From positions 24,499 through 88,498 of the forward strand of contig NZ_CALXGI010000006.1 of the NCBI RefSeq assembly GCF_944387805.1: a stretch of 64,000 bases of DNA, read 5' to 3'. The notes under the pieces were generated by a model. The model saw only the letters and a list, made by a program, of their open reading frames with translations, was not told the origin of the DNA and searched no databases. Shown piece by piece: positions 44,249 to 50,513 of the stretch. Numbering within the stretch: position 1 is the first letter of the stretch; each line of letters starts with the position of its first letter. The translations under genes and the position numbers were made by a program. This DNA is from an uncultured Pseudoflavonifractor sp. Its GTDB lineage: Bacteria; Bacillota; Clostridia; Oscillospirales; Oscillospiraceae.

Positions 44249-44980
44249 GTGATCTGCAAAAAATGCGGCACCATGTACGACAGCAATTTCTGTCCGAACT
44301 GCGGCGCCAGCAACCAGAACGGCGGTAAAAAAGCCGGAAAGTTTATCCTTGTCTTTGCGGCAATCATCGTGATCATGGCAATTGCGGCCATAATGGGCGG
44401 CAAAGATGACGCACCCCAGACAGCTGACGTACCCTCTGACCCTCCGCAGATAACTCAGACGTTGAACGAGCAGACAGCCGGCGTCACAGCCAGCACGGCC
44501 CCCAGCGTCTCCCAGCCCCAGCCAGCTGTGGAGGATGACACCGCCGGTGAAACCCTCGGCCAGAAGAACGCACGGCAGGCCGCTGAACATTACTTATCCG
44601 TTATGAACTTCTCCGCCAGCGGCCTGGCCGAGCAGCTTCAATTCGAGGGTTACTCGGAGAGCGACGCAGCCTATGCCGTGGCAAAGTGCGGCGCGGACTG
44701 GAACGAGCAGGCCTTGGGAAAGGCCCTGACATACCTGGCTACCATGCCCTTCTCCGCCAGCGGTCTCCAGCAGCAGCTGACCTTCGAGGGCTTCACGGCA
44801 GACCAGGCCCAGTATGCCGTCGCCAATTGCGGGGCCGACTGGAACGAGCAGGCCGCGAAAAAGGCTCAGGATTATTTGGATATCATGACCTTTTCCCGGG
44901 ACAGTCTGCTCCAGCAGCTTCAGTTTGAAGGCTACACCGCAGAACAGGCCGAGTATGGCGTGACCGCTGTCGGATATTGA
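44249..44980 (+). CDS. Zinc-ribbon membrane protein with three Ltp (superinfection-exclusion) repeats
   Basis: 243 residues from GTG 44249 with GAGGAG 8 bases upstream. A zinc ribbon (CKKCGTMY..., CPNCG) at 3-18, a membrane helix at 31-50, a Thr/Pro-rich linker, then three repeats at about 107-152, 156-202 and 204-243. Each repeat reads A-YL..M.FS..GL..QL.FEG(Y/F), A-YAV..CGADWNEQA. This is the host cell surface-exposed lipoprotein (Ltp) repeat; in phage TP-J34 Ltp blocks DNA injection of related phages. Here the lipid anchor is replaced by a transmembrane helix. Confidence 0.8.
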   Translation: MICKKCGTMYDSNFCPNCGASNQNGGKKAGKFILVFAAIIVIMAIAAIMGGKDDAPQTADVPSDPPQITQTLNEQTAGVTASTAPSVSQPQPAVEDDTAGETLGQKNARQAAEHYLSVMNFSASGLAEQLQFEGYSESDAAYAVAKCGADWNEQALGKALTYLATMPFSASGLQQQLTFEGFTADQAQYAVANCGADWNEQAAKKAQDYLDIMTFSRDSLLQQLQFEGYTAEQAEYGVTAVGY

Positions 44981-44988
44981 GCATAGCT

Positions 44989-45005
44989 GTGTCCAAGTCG
45001 GACAC
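44989..45005. promoter_or_regulatory. 17-bp palindrome, copy 6
   Basis: GTGTCC-AAGTC-GGACAC, perfect inverted repeat, 9 bases after the Ltp-repeat gene and immediately before a hairpin at 45007-45038. Confidence 0.65.
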
Positions 45006-45006
45006 G

Positions 45007-45038
45007 CCCCAAACCCGAACACGTTTTCGGATTTGGGG
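45007..45038 (+). terminator. Hairpin after the Ltp-repeat gene
   Basis: CCCCAAACCCGAA pairs with TTCGGATTTGGGG with one mismatch. No T-run follows, so termination is uncertain. Confidence 0.4.
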
Positions 45039-45098
45039 CCCCTGTTGCGGCATACAATAGAGACAGCGCGAATCAATTCATGGAAAGGAGAGAGCGAC

Positions 45099-45665
45099 AT
45101 GCCGCTGCCCAAAGAGGAACGATACACCCTGGCCGATGTCCTGACCTGGGACGAGCATGAGCGGGCCGAGCTCATCGAGGGCACGGCTGTAATGATGGCG
45201 CCCCCTTCCCGCGTCCACCAGGAAATCGCCGCCGCCCTGCTGGCCCAGCTCTACAACTACCTGGAAGGCAAGCGCTGTAAGGTCTACCCGGCCCCCTTTG
45301 CCGTGCGGCTGTTTGAGAAGGCCGGCGACCCACCGGAGGCCGTAGACACTCTGGTGGAGCCTGACCTGTCCGTGGTCTGCGACATGGACAAGCTGGACGA
45401 TATGGGGTGCAGAGGCGCGCCCGACCTTATCATTGAGATTCTATCCCCCTCCACCCAGCGCCACGACCGGCTGACCAAGTACAACCTGTATGAGCGCGCC
45501 GGGGTGCGGGAGTACTGGATTGTGGACCCGGAGAGCAAGACCGTCCAGGTCAGCGTGCTGGACGGCGGCCGCTACCGCGTCCGGGAGGTCTACACCGCCG
45601 GAGACATCGCCAAGGTCAACGTGCTGGACGGCTGCTTCATTGAGCTGGCCAGGGTCTTCCCCTGA
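45099..45665 (+). CDS. Uma2 family (DUF820) restriction-endonuclease-fold protein
   Basis: 188 residues from ATG 45099 with AAAGGAG upstream. Uma2/DUF820 signature: AELIEGTAVMMAPPSRVHQEI, VEPDLSVVCDMDKLDD, APDLIIEILSPSTQRHD..KYNLYERAGVREYWIVDPE. The conserved E, D..E and K residues of the PD-(D/E)xK fold are present (Glu48 region, PDL, EIL). Function in bacteria is unproven. It is frequently found in phages and genomic islands. Its place in the lysogeny arm suggests a possible defence role. Confidence 0.82.
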   Translation: MPLPKEERYTLADVLTWDEHERAELIEGTAVMMAPPSRVHQEIAAALLAQLYNYLEGKRCKVYPAPFAVRLFEKAGDPPEAVDTLVEPDLSVVCDMDKLDDMGCRGAPDLIIEILSPSTQRHDRLTKYNLYERAGVREYWIVDPESKTVQVSVLDGGRYRVREVYTAGDIAKVNVLDGCFIELARVFP

Positions 45666-45672
45666 CCGGCCA

Positions 45673-45696
45673 AAATCCGCAAGCGCTTGCGGATTT
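45673..45696. promoter_or_regulatory. 24-bp perfect palindrome upstream of the integrase
   Basis: AAATCCGCAAGC-GCTTGCGGATTT, perfect 12-bp arms, followed by a further stem (45712-45719 with 45736-45743) that ends just before the integrase ribosome binding site. Either a terminator for Uma2 or a regulatory element for int. Confidence 0.5.
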
Positions 45697-45761
45697 CAAC
45701 ACGAATACAAAAACCGCCCTCAGCCATCCGGCCGGGGGCGGTTGCTCTAGGAGGTGCTTTT

Positions 45762-46814
45762 TTGAAGAGAGCAAACGGGAGCGGAACTGTGGTCAAGCTG
45801 TCCGGCCAGCGTCGGCGCCCTTACGTCGTGCGCGTCTCATTTCGGGATAAATATGGGAAAATCAAACAGGTGGCGCTCAGCTACCACAGCAAGGCCGCAG
45901 AAGCCCAGGAGGCGCTGGACGCCTACAACCGCAGCCGTGCCGCCGGGCTGGCCACAGCATCGACCCAGGCTCTTGCCACGGTTGGACAGGTCTATGAGGC
46001 GTGGTCGGCCAGGGAGTTCAAGAAGCTCAACCACGCCTCTATTGTCAGCCATAAGGCGGCCTGGAACCAACGCGTATCACGGTTTTCTGACCGGAAAATG
46101 CGGGACATGACGCTGGACCAGTGGCAGTCTCTTCTTGATGAGGATGAGGATGAAGGCCGCTCCCAGTCCCTCATCAACAATGACGCCATTCTCATCAAGG
46201 CCCTCTACAAGTACAGTATGGAGCGCGACATTGTCAGCAAGGACTACTCCCATTACCTCGATATTCCCTCTGTGGACCCTAAGAAGAAAAAGGGCGCCTT
46301 TTCAGATGTGCAGATCAAGCAGCTGGAGCAGCTGGCCCGGGAGGGGTTTCCCTGGGCGGACACGGCCCTGATGCTCTGCTACACCGGCTTCCGTATCTCA
46401 GAGTTTCTGGAGCTGACGGTCTTCTCCTATCATGCAGACGGCGACTACCTCCAGGGCGGCAAAAAGACCAGGTCCGGGAAAGACCGGATTGTCCCCGTCC
46501 ATCCCAAAATCAGGCCGTACCTCATGGCCCGAATGAAAGAGGGCGGAGATACCATCATCAACAATGATGGAGGGAAAATAAACATCAACTGGTACAGAGA
46601 TGTGGCATTCAAGCCAGTTGCTGCGGCGTTGGGCGTTCTGGAGGCCACCCCTCACTGGTGCCGCCACACCTTCGCCACGAGGCTCCATGCCGCCGGCGTG
46701 GATGAGCTGACCATGAAGTGGCTGCTGGGCCATTCCACCGAAGCGGATATTACCCAGCATTACACTCACGCAACAGTCGAGATCCTGAAATCTGCAATGC
46801 AAAAACTGGCATAA
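45762..46814 (+). CDS. int: Tyrosine recombinase (prophage integrase)
   Basis: 350 residues from TTG 45762, preceded by AGGAGGTG. An N-terminal arm-binding-like domain (GSGTVVKLSGQRRRPYVVRV) and a core-binding domain come before the catalytic domain. The catalytic residues are Arg211 (CYTGFRISEF), a Lys in the 235-241 beta hairpin, His298 and Arg301 (HWCRHTFA), His324 (LLGHST) and Tyr334 (HYTHA). It sits 102 bases from the attR core and has three tandem 11-bp arm-type repeats next to it. Confidence 0.95.
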   Translation: MKRANGSGTVVKLSGQRRRPYVVRVSFRDKYGKIKQVALSYHSKAAEAQEALDAYNRSRAAGLATASTQALATVGQVYEAWSAREFKKLNHASIVSHKAAWNQRVSRFSDRKMRDMTLDQWQSLLDEDEDEGRSQSLINNDAILIKALYKYSMERDIVSKDYSHYLDIPSVDPKKKKGAFSDVQIKQLEQLAREGFPWADTALMLCYTGFRISEFLELTVFSYHADGDYLQGGKKTRSGKDRIVPVHPKIRPYLMARMKEGGDTIINNDGGKININWYRDVAFKPVAAALGVLEATPHWCRHTFATRLHAAGVDELTMKWLLGHSTEADITQHYTHATVEILKSAMQKLA

Positions 46815-46836
46815 GCAACTAGCACAAAATAAATTG

Positions 46837-46869
46837 TTAGTAACAGGTTAATAACAAGTTCGTAACAGT
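46837..46869 (+). repeat. Three tandem 11-bp arm-type repeats beside attR
   Basis: TTAGTAACAGG, TTAATAACAAG and TTCGTAACAGT lie end to end without gaps. The left prophage end has TTAGTAACAAG. Likely integrase (or Xis) arm sites. Confidence 0.65.
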
Positions 46870-46915
46870 AAATCCGTCAAAGCGTTGATATTACAGGATT
46901 TTTTGTTCTAATTCC

Positions 46916-46932
46916 TTTAAGCCTTTTTTAAT
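46916..46932 (+). repeat. attR core: 17-bp direct repeat at the right prophage end
   Basis: Identical to 14675-14691. Host DNA resumes at 46933 with the short leader of the collagen-like gene. Confidence 0.8.
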
Positions 46933-46975
46933 CCTTCTTGGAAATCCGCCCGCTGCACCACAGGTCCGGCCTGCG

Positions 46976-46984
46976 CATATCTTA
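46976..46984 (+). promoter_or_regulatory. Possible mother-cell (sigma-K-like) -10 element
   Basis: CATATCTTA fits the CATAnnnTA pattern, with CACC 16 bases upstream. It would start transcription close to the ribosome binding site of the collagen-like gene, which is tight. Weak evidence, mentioned because the gene is of spore-surface type. Confidence 0.25.
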
Positions 46985-47002
46985 AGAGTGGAGGTTATGC
47001 TT

Positions 47003-47566
47003 ATGTATCATCAAAAAGGATTCTGCGGCGCAGGCGGTTCCATCCCCGCCGAGATGCTGTATCCCGATTGTCCCTGTCCCTCCTGCTCTCCCCCCTGCCA
47101 GACTGTACGGATCTGCCCCATCCCCGGCCCCACCGGCGCAACTGGACCTGCCGGCGTGACCGGCGCCACAGGCCCCATGGGTCCCATGGGCATGCAGGGC
47201 CCTATGGGCTCTACCGGCCCCACAGGCTCTACCGGTCCCACAGGCCCTGCCGGGCCCTCCGGCGCGACCGGCCCCACAGGCCCGACCGGGCCCTCCGGCG
47301 CAACCGGCCCCTCTGGTCCAACCGGGCCCTCCGGCGCAACCGGCCCCTCTGGCCCGACCGGCCCCTCCGGCGCAACCGGGCCCACAGGTCCGACCGGCCC
47401 CTCCGGTGCAACCGGCCCCACAGGTCCGACCGGCCCTGCCGGAACACTGATACCTGGCGCGGCTGTGGCAAATGTGTCCAGCAACGCCAGTCTCCCGGTC
47501 CTGATTCAGTCTTACAACAGCCTGCTGGCCTCTCTTCGGGCCGCCGGCGTCATTTCCAGCTCGTAA
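47003..47566 (+). CDS. Collagen-like (Gly-Pro-Thr) spore-surface-type protein
   Basis: 187 residues from ATG 47003 (GGAGG 8 bases upstream; two other in-frame starts are closer). A Cys/Pro-rich N-terminal 45 residues ([11 protein letters not shown]) precede more than thirty Gly-X-Y triplets, mostly GPT, GPS, GAT, and a short C-terminal head ([20 protein letters not shown]). The plan matches BclA-like exosporium or surface collagens of spore formers: anchor, triple-helical stalk, trimerising head. The stalk is encoded by near-identical 18-36 bp repeats, so length variation by slippage is likely. Confidence 0.85.
   Translation: MYHQKGFCGAGGSIPAEMLYPDCPCPSCSPPCQTVRICPIPGPTGATGPAGVTGATGPMGPMGMQGPMGSTGPTGSTGPTGPAGPSGATGPTGPTGPSGATGPSGPTGPSGATGPSGPTGPSGATGPTGPTGPSGATGPTGPTGPAGTLIPGAAVANVSSNASLPVLIQSYNSLLASLRAAGVISSS
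47128..47446 (+). repeat. Collagen-stalk coding repeats
   Basis: Tandem 9-bp Gly-X-Y codon triplets organised in larger units of GG(C/G)CC(C/T)TCCGGCGCAACC and ACAGGTCCGACC type. They are prone to expansion and contraction, and read on the other strand as a false open frame. Confidence 0.85.
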
Positions 47567-47573
47567 TACAGGA

Positions 47574-47601
47574 CTCCCCGGGGCGAAAACGCCCCGGGGA
47601 G
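47574..47601. terminator. Terminator hairpin between convergent genes
   Basis: A 12-bp perfect stem CTCCCCGGGGCG / CGCCCCGGGGAG with an AAAA loop, 7 bases after the collagen gene and before the GTPase stop. T-runs are weak on both sides. Confidence 0.7.
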
Positions 47602-47621
47602 CCCTGCTTATTTGGGCATGT

Positions 47622-50309
47622 TCAGCCTTTCTGCTTCTTTGCCTTTTCCAGCGCGGCGCGGACCGGCTTTGCTTTTTCCTGCCGGTTGTTTCGGGCCAGG
47701 ATGCCGGCAATCTGCCCTTCCGCCTGCTCCACCTCTGCCTTGAAGATACGGGCAGAGACACGAAGTGCGCCGTGCCCTAGTATGATAAGCTGCTCGGCGC
47801 TGTCCGAGGTAGCCACCCGCACGTGATGGTGCCTGCCCAGCTCGTAGGTGGCCCGCTCAATATAGGCGTCGGCGGTCTCCGCCTCCTTGGTGTAGACCAC
47901 GTAGATATTGTGGTACTTGCTCACATCCCCGGTGTTGCGGGGCACCTTGTAGGCATCAAAGACCAGAATGACCACGCATTTGCGAAACCCCTGGTAATTG
48001 CTCAGGATGTCCATCAGCAGCTGCCGGGCGGCGTCCAGACTGGTGCGGGCCACCGCCTTCAGCTCGTCCCACGCAAAGATAATGTTATACCCATCCACCA
48101 GCAGATACTCCGGATCGGTGTCCCGCAGCGCCACCTCCCGCCGTTCCGGCAGCTCGGCGCGCTTTTTTCGGATTGGCTCCTGAGGGCGGAAGTCCCGCCG
48201 CTTAATGGGGCCGTAGGTCCGCTCAAAGATGGCCTGAAGCTCCTTGTCCTGGGCCACGCCGTCAGAATAGGTGGTGCTGGGGCGGTAAACCGGCACTTCC
48301 GCCTCCGGCTCCTCTTCCTCTCCAAGGCGCAGGCCGCTGTCCACATGCATGTGCGCCCGCACCTCGTTCCACTTGACAACCACACCCGCGCCGTGGGAGC
48401 AGAACACCGAGTCCGCCGGGTTGTCCGTATCCCGCTCACAGTCATATCCGATGGCCGCTACCACTTCGTCCTGGTTGTGGCAGGGCTCGTAGCCTTTCAG
48501 GGTGCAGAAGAGCCGCCCGCGGCCCCTGGTGTAGGACATAACCTCGGCGGCGTAATCCCGCAGGCCCGCCACCGGTGCGGAGCCGGTGAGCACTGTCTCC
48601 GCCCCATAAGTCTCCGGGCTGTCCGTCTCTCCGCCCATCCGCTGCAAATCGGTCATGGCCCGACCCACACACTCGGGGGGTATCTCCAGCCGGAAGCTGT
48701 ACCAGGGCTCCAGCAGGATGCTCTTGGCCTGCATCAGCCCCTGCCGCACGGCCCGGTAGGTGGCCTGACGGAAGTCGCCGCCCTCGGTGTGCTTGACGTG
48801 GGCTCGTCCCGCTACCAGGGTGATGCGCATATCCGTGATGGGCGAGCCTGTGAGCACACCCAAGTGCTGCTTTTCCTCCAGATGGGTGAGGATGAGCCGC
48901 TGCCAGTTCCGATCCAGCATGTCCTCTCCACAGGCGGAGGCGAAGTGGAGGCCGCTGCCCCGCTCTCCCGGCTCCAGCAGGAGGTGGACCTCGGCGTAGT
49001 GCCGCAGGGGCTCAAAGTGGCCCACGCCCTCCACCGGCTCAGCGATGGTCTCCCGGTAGACGATGCTGCCCGCGTCAAAGGTGACATCCATGCCGAAGCG
49101 CTCCGCAATCACCTGCCGGAGCACCTCCAGCTGGACCTCGCCCATGAGCTGGATGTGGATCTCCCGCAGCTGCTCGTTCCAGACAATGTGGAGCTGGGGG
49201 TCCTCCTCGGCCAGCTCCCCCAGCTTGAGGAGTGCAGTGTGGGGGTCGCAGCCCTCGGGCAGCACCACACGGTAGGTGAGCACCGGCTCCAGCACCGGCG
49301 TCTCCCCCTCCGCCTCCCACCCCAGACCCTCGCCGGGTACGGTACGGCTCAGACCGGTGACGGCGCACACCGTTCCCGCCGGAGCCTCGTCCACCGGGGT
49401 GAATTTGGCGCCGGAGTAGATGCGGATCTGGTCCGCCTTCTCCTCCCACACCTTGTCCTCCGCCAAGGCGGCACGGCGGTTGGTGAGCAGAGCCTTCACC
49501 TTCAGGCTGCCCCCTGTCACCTTCAGATAGGTCAGCCGGTTGCCCTGGGGGTCCCGAGCGATCTTGTACACCCGTGCGCCGAACTCAGGCGGGTAATCCG
49601 GGCTGCTGCCGTATTTGCTCAGACCGGTGAGCAGCTCTTCCACCCCCTCCAGCCGCAGGGCGGAGCCGAAGTAGCAGGGGAACAGCTTCCGCGCCCGGAT
49701 GAGGTCGGCGATGTCCTCATCCGCCACCTCGCCGGTCTCCAGGTAGCGCTCCAGCACATCCTCGCCGCACACGGCCACGTTCTCCAGCCAGCTGTCCCGG
49801 TCCTGTCCCGGCCCGAAGTCCACGCAGCCCTCGTCAAGCCGAGCCTTGAGGCCAGCAAGCAGAGCGGCCCGGTCCGCTCCCGCCAGGTCCATCTTGTTGA
49901 CAAAGAGGAATACCGGCACGCCGTACCGCTCCAGCAGCCGCCAGAGGGTCATGGTGTGGCCCTGGACGCCGTCGGTGCCGCTGATGACCAGGATGGCACA
50001 GTCCAGCACCTGGAGGGTGCGCTCCATCTCAGCGGAGAAGTCCACGTGTCCCGGGGTGTCCAGCAGGGTGATGACCATATCCTCCAGGGGCAGCACCGCC
50101 TGCTTGGAGAAGATGGTGATACCCCGCTCCCGCTCCAGGGCATCGGTGTCCAGGAAGGCGTCCCGGTGGTCCACACGCCCCAGGCGCTTCAGGCAGCCGC
50201 AGGTGTAGAGCAGTCCTTCGGACAGGGTGGTCTTGCCCGCGTCCACGTGGGCAAACAGGCCTGTACAGAGCCTTCTCTTCGCTTTTGATTCTTCCGCCTG
50301 TTGGCCCAT
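47622..50309 (-). CDS. TetM-like translational GTPase fused to a Rae1/YacP-type NYN nuclease
   Basis: 895 residues. Residues 1-680 are an EF-G/TetM-type GTPase: G1 AHVDAGKT (20-27), G3 DTPGHVDF, G4 NKMD, later domains with HIQLMGEVQLEVL and GYEPCHNQDEVVAAIGYDCERD. After an about 50-residue charged linker, residues about 735-890 match Rae1/YacP (NYN/PIN fold): LLVDGYN (Asp739), VVILVFDAYKVPRNTG, VYTKEAETADAYIE, VRVATSDSAEQLIILGHGALR. Rae1 cuts mRNA in the ribosomal A site in Bacillus. The fusion suggests GTPase-guided mRNA cleavage on stalled ribosomes, not simple tetracycline protection. A leader with tandem hairpins precedes it. Confidence 0.88.
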   Translation of the reverse strand: MGQQAEESKAKRRLCTGLFAHVDAGKTTLSEGLLYTCGCLKRLGRVDHRDAFLDTDALERERGITIFSKQAVLPLEDMVITLLDTPGHVDFSAEMERTLQVLDCAILVISGTDGVQGHTMTLWRLLERYGVPVFLFVNKMDLAGADRAALLAGLKARLDEGCVDFGPGQDRDSWLENVAVCGEDVLERYLETGEVADEDIADLIRARKLFPCYFGSALRLEGVEELLTGLSKYGSSPDYPPEFGARVYKIARDPQGNRLTYLKVTGGSLKVKALLTNRRAALAEDKVWEEKADQIRIYSGAKFTPVDEAPAGTVCAVTGLSRTVPGEGLGWEAEGETPVLEPVLTYRVVLPEGCDPHTALLKLGELAEEDPQLHIVWNEQLREIHIQLMGEVQLEVLRQVIAERFGMDVTFDAGSIVYRETIAEPVEGVGHFEPLRHYAEVHLLLEPGERGSGLHFASACGEDMLDRNWQRLILTHLEEKQHLGVLTGSPITDMRITLVAGRAHVKHTEGGDFRQATYRAVRQGLMQAKSILLEPWYSFRLEIPPECVGRAMTDLQRMGGETDSPETYGAETVLTGSAPVAGLRDYAAEVMSYTRGRGRLFCTLKGYEPCHNQDEVVAAIGYDCERDTDNPADSVFCSHGAGVVVKWNEVRAHMHVDSGLRLGEEEEPEAEVPVYRPSTTYSDGVAQDKELQAIFERTYGPIKRRDFRPQEPIRKKRAELPERREVALRDTDPEYLLVDGYNIIFAWDELKAVARTSLDAARQLLMDILSNYQGFRKCVVILVFDAYKVPRNTGDVSKYHNIYVVYTKEAETADAYIERATYELGRHHHVRVATSDSAEQLIILGHGALRVSARIFKAEVEQAEGQIAGILARNNRQEKAKPVRAALEKAKKQKG

Positions 50310-50310
50310 A

Positions 50311-50379
50311 AAAAACCGCCTCTCGCGGAGACACTGTCTCCGTCGTTTTCAGAATTTCGCCGGGCAGGGACTGCCCGGC
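50311..50379 (-). promoter_or_regulatory. Hairpin-rich leader of the GTPase-nuclease gene
   Basis: From the predicted start point the mRNA folds into GCCGGGCAG/CTGCCCGGC (50379-50359), then CGGAGACA/TGTCTCCG (50342-50326). The second stem competes with CCGC-GAGAG-GCGG followed by six U just before the ATG, which also hides the ribosome binding site. This is the shape of an attenuator. Confidence 0.45.
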
Positions 50380-50386
50380 ACGCACC

Positions 50387-50395
50387 ATTATAACA
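50387..50395 (-). promoter_or_regulatory. Extended -10 promoter for the GTPase-nuclease gene
   Basis: TGT-TATAAT on the minus strand, a consensus -10 with a TGn extension; the -35 (TCGACT at 17 bases) is weak. Confidence 0.55.
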
Positions 50396-50444
50396 CAGGA
50401 ACCGTCCCCAGTCGAGACGCCCTTCCCTTCTTCAGCAGACAGAA

Positions 50445-50476
50445 CGCCCGGAGCCGGGAAATTCCGGCTCCGGGCG
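50445..50476. terminator. Terminator hairpin after the GH3 gene
   Basis: A 13-bp perfect stem (50445-50457 with 50464-50476) between the GH3 stop and the GTPase promoter. Only weak T-tracts flank it. Confidence 0.65.
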
Positions 50477-50513
50477 CTCTCTTTGCGTCGGCATATTGAA
50501 AGATTGGGTTTAC

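Larger units (their letters stand above)
14675..46932. mobile_element. Complete-looking siphovirus-type prophage, about 32.3 kb
   Basis: Bounded by a 17-bp direct repeat, with the integrase at the right end. It contains every module needed: integrase, repressor and Cro-like regulators, replication initiator and DnaB helicase, terminase small and large subunits, portal, prohead protease, HK97 capsid, connectors, tail tube, frameshifted chaperone, tape measure, baseplate, fibres, endolysin and holin. There is no sheath gene, so the tail should be long and non-contractile. No structural gene is visibly broken, so it may be inducible. It inserted between two divergent host genes rather than into a tRNA gene. 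Confidence 0.92.

Noticed and set aside
47011..47484. Minus-strand repetitive [11 protein letters not shown] frame
   Set aside because: Reverse reading of the collagen repeat; composition follows from the Gly-X-Thr codons.
47823..50288. Long plus-strand open frame opposite the GTPase-nuclease gene
   Set aside because: Same antisense effect; no RBS and no family resemblance.
47622..50309. Calling this an acquired tetM/tetW-type tetracycline resistance gene
   Set aside because: It carries an extra Rae1-like domain, its base composition matches its neighbours and there is no mobile element beside it, so resistance cannot be claimed.
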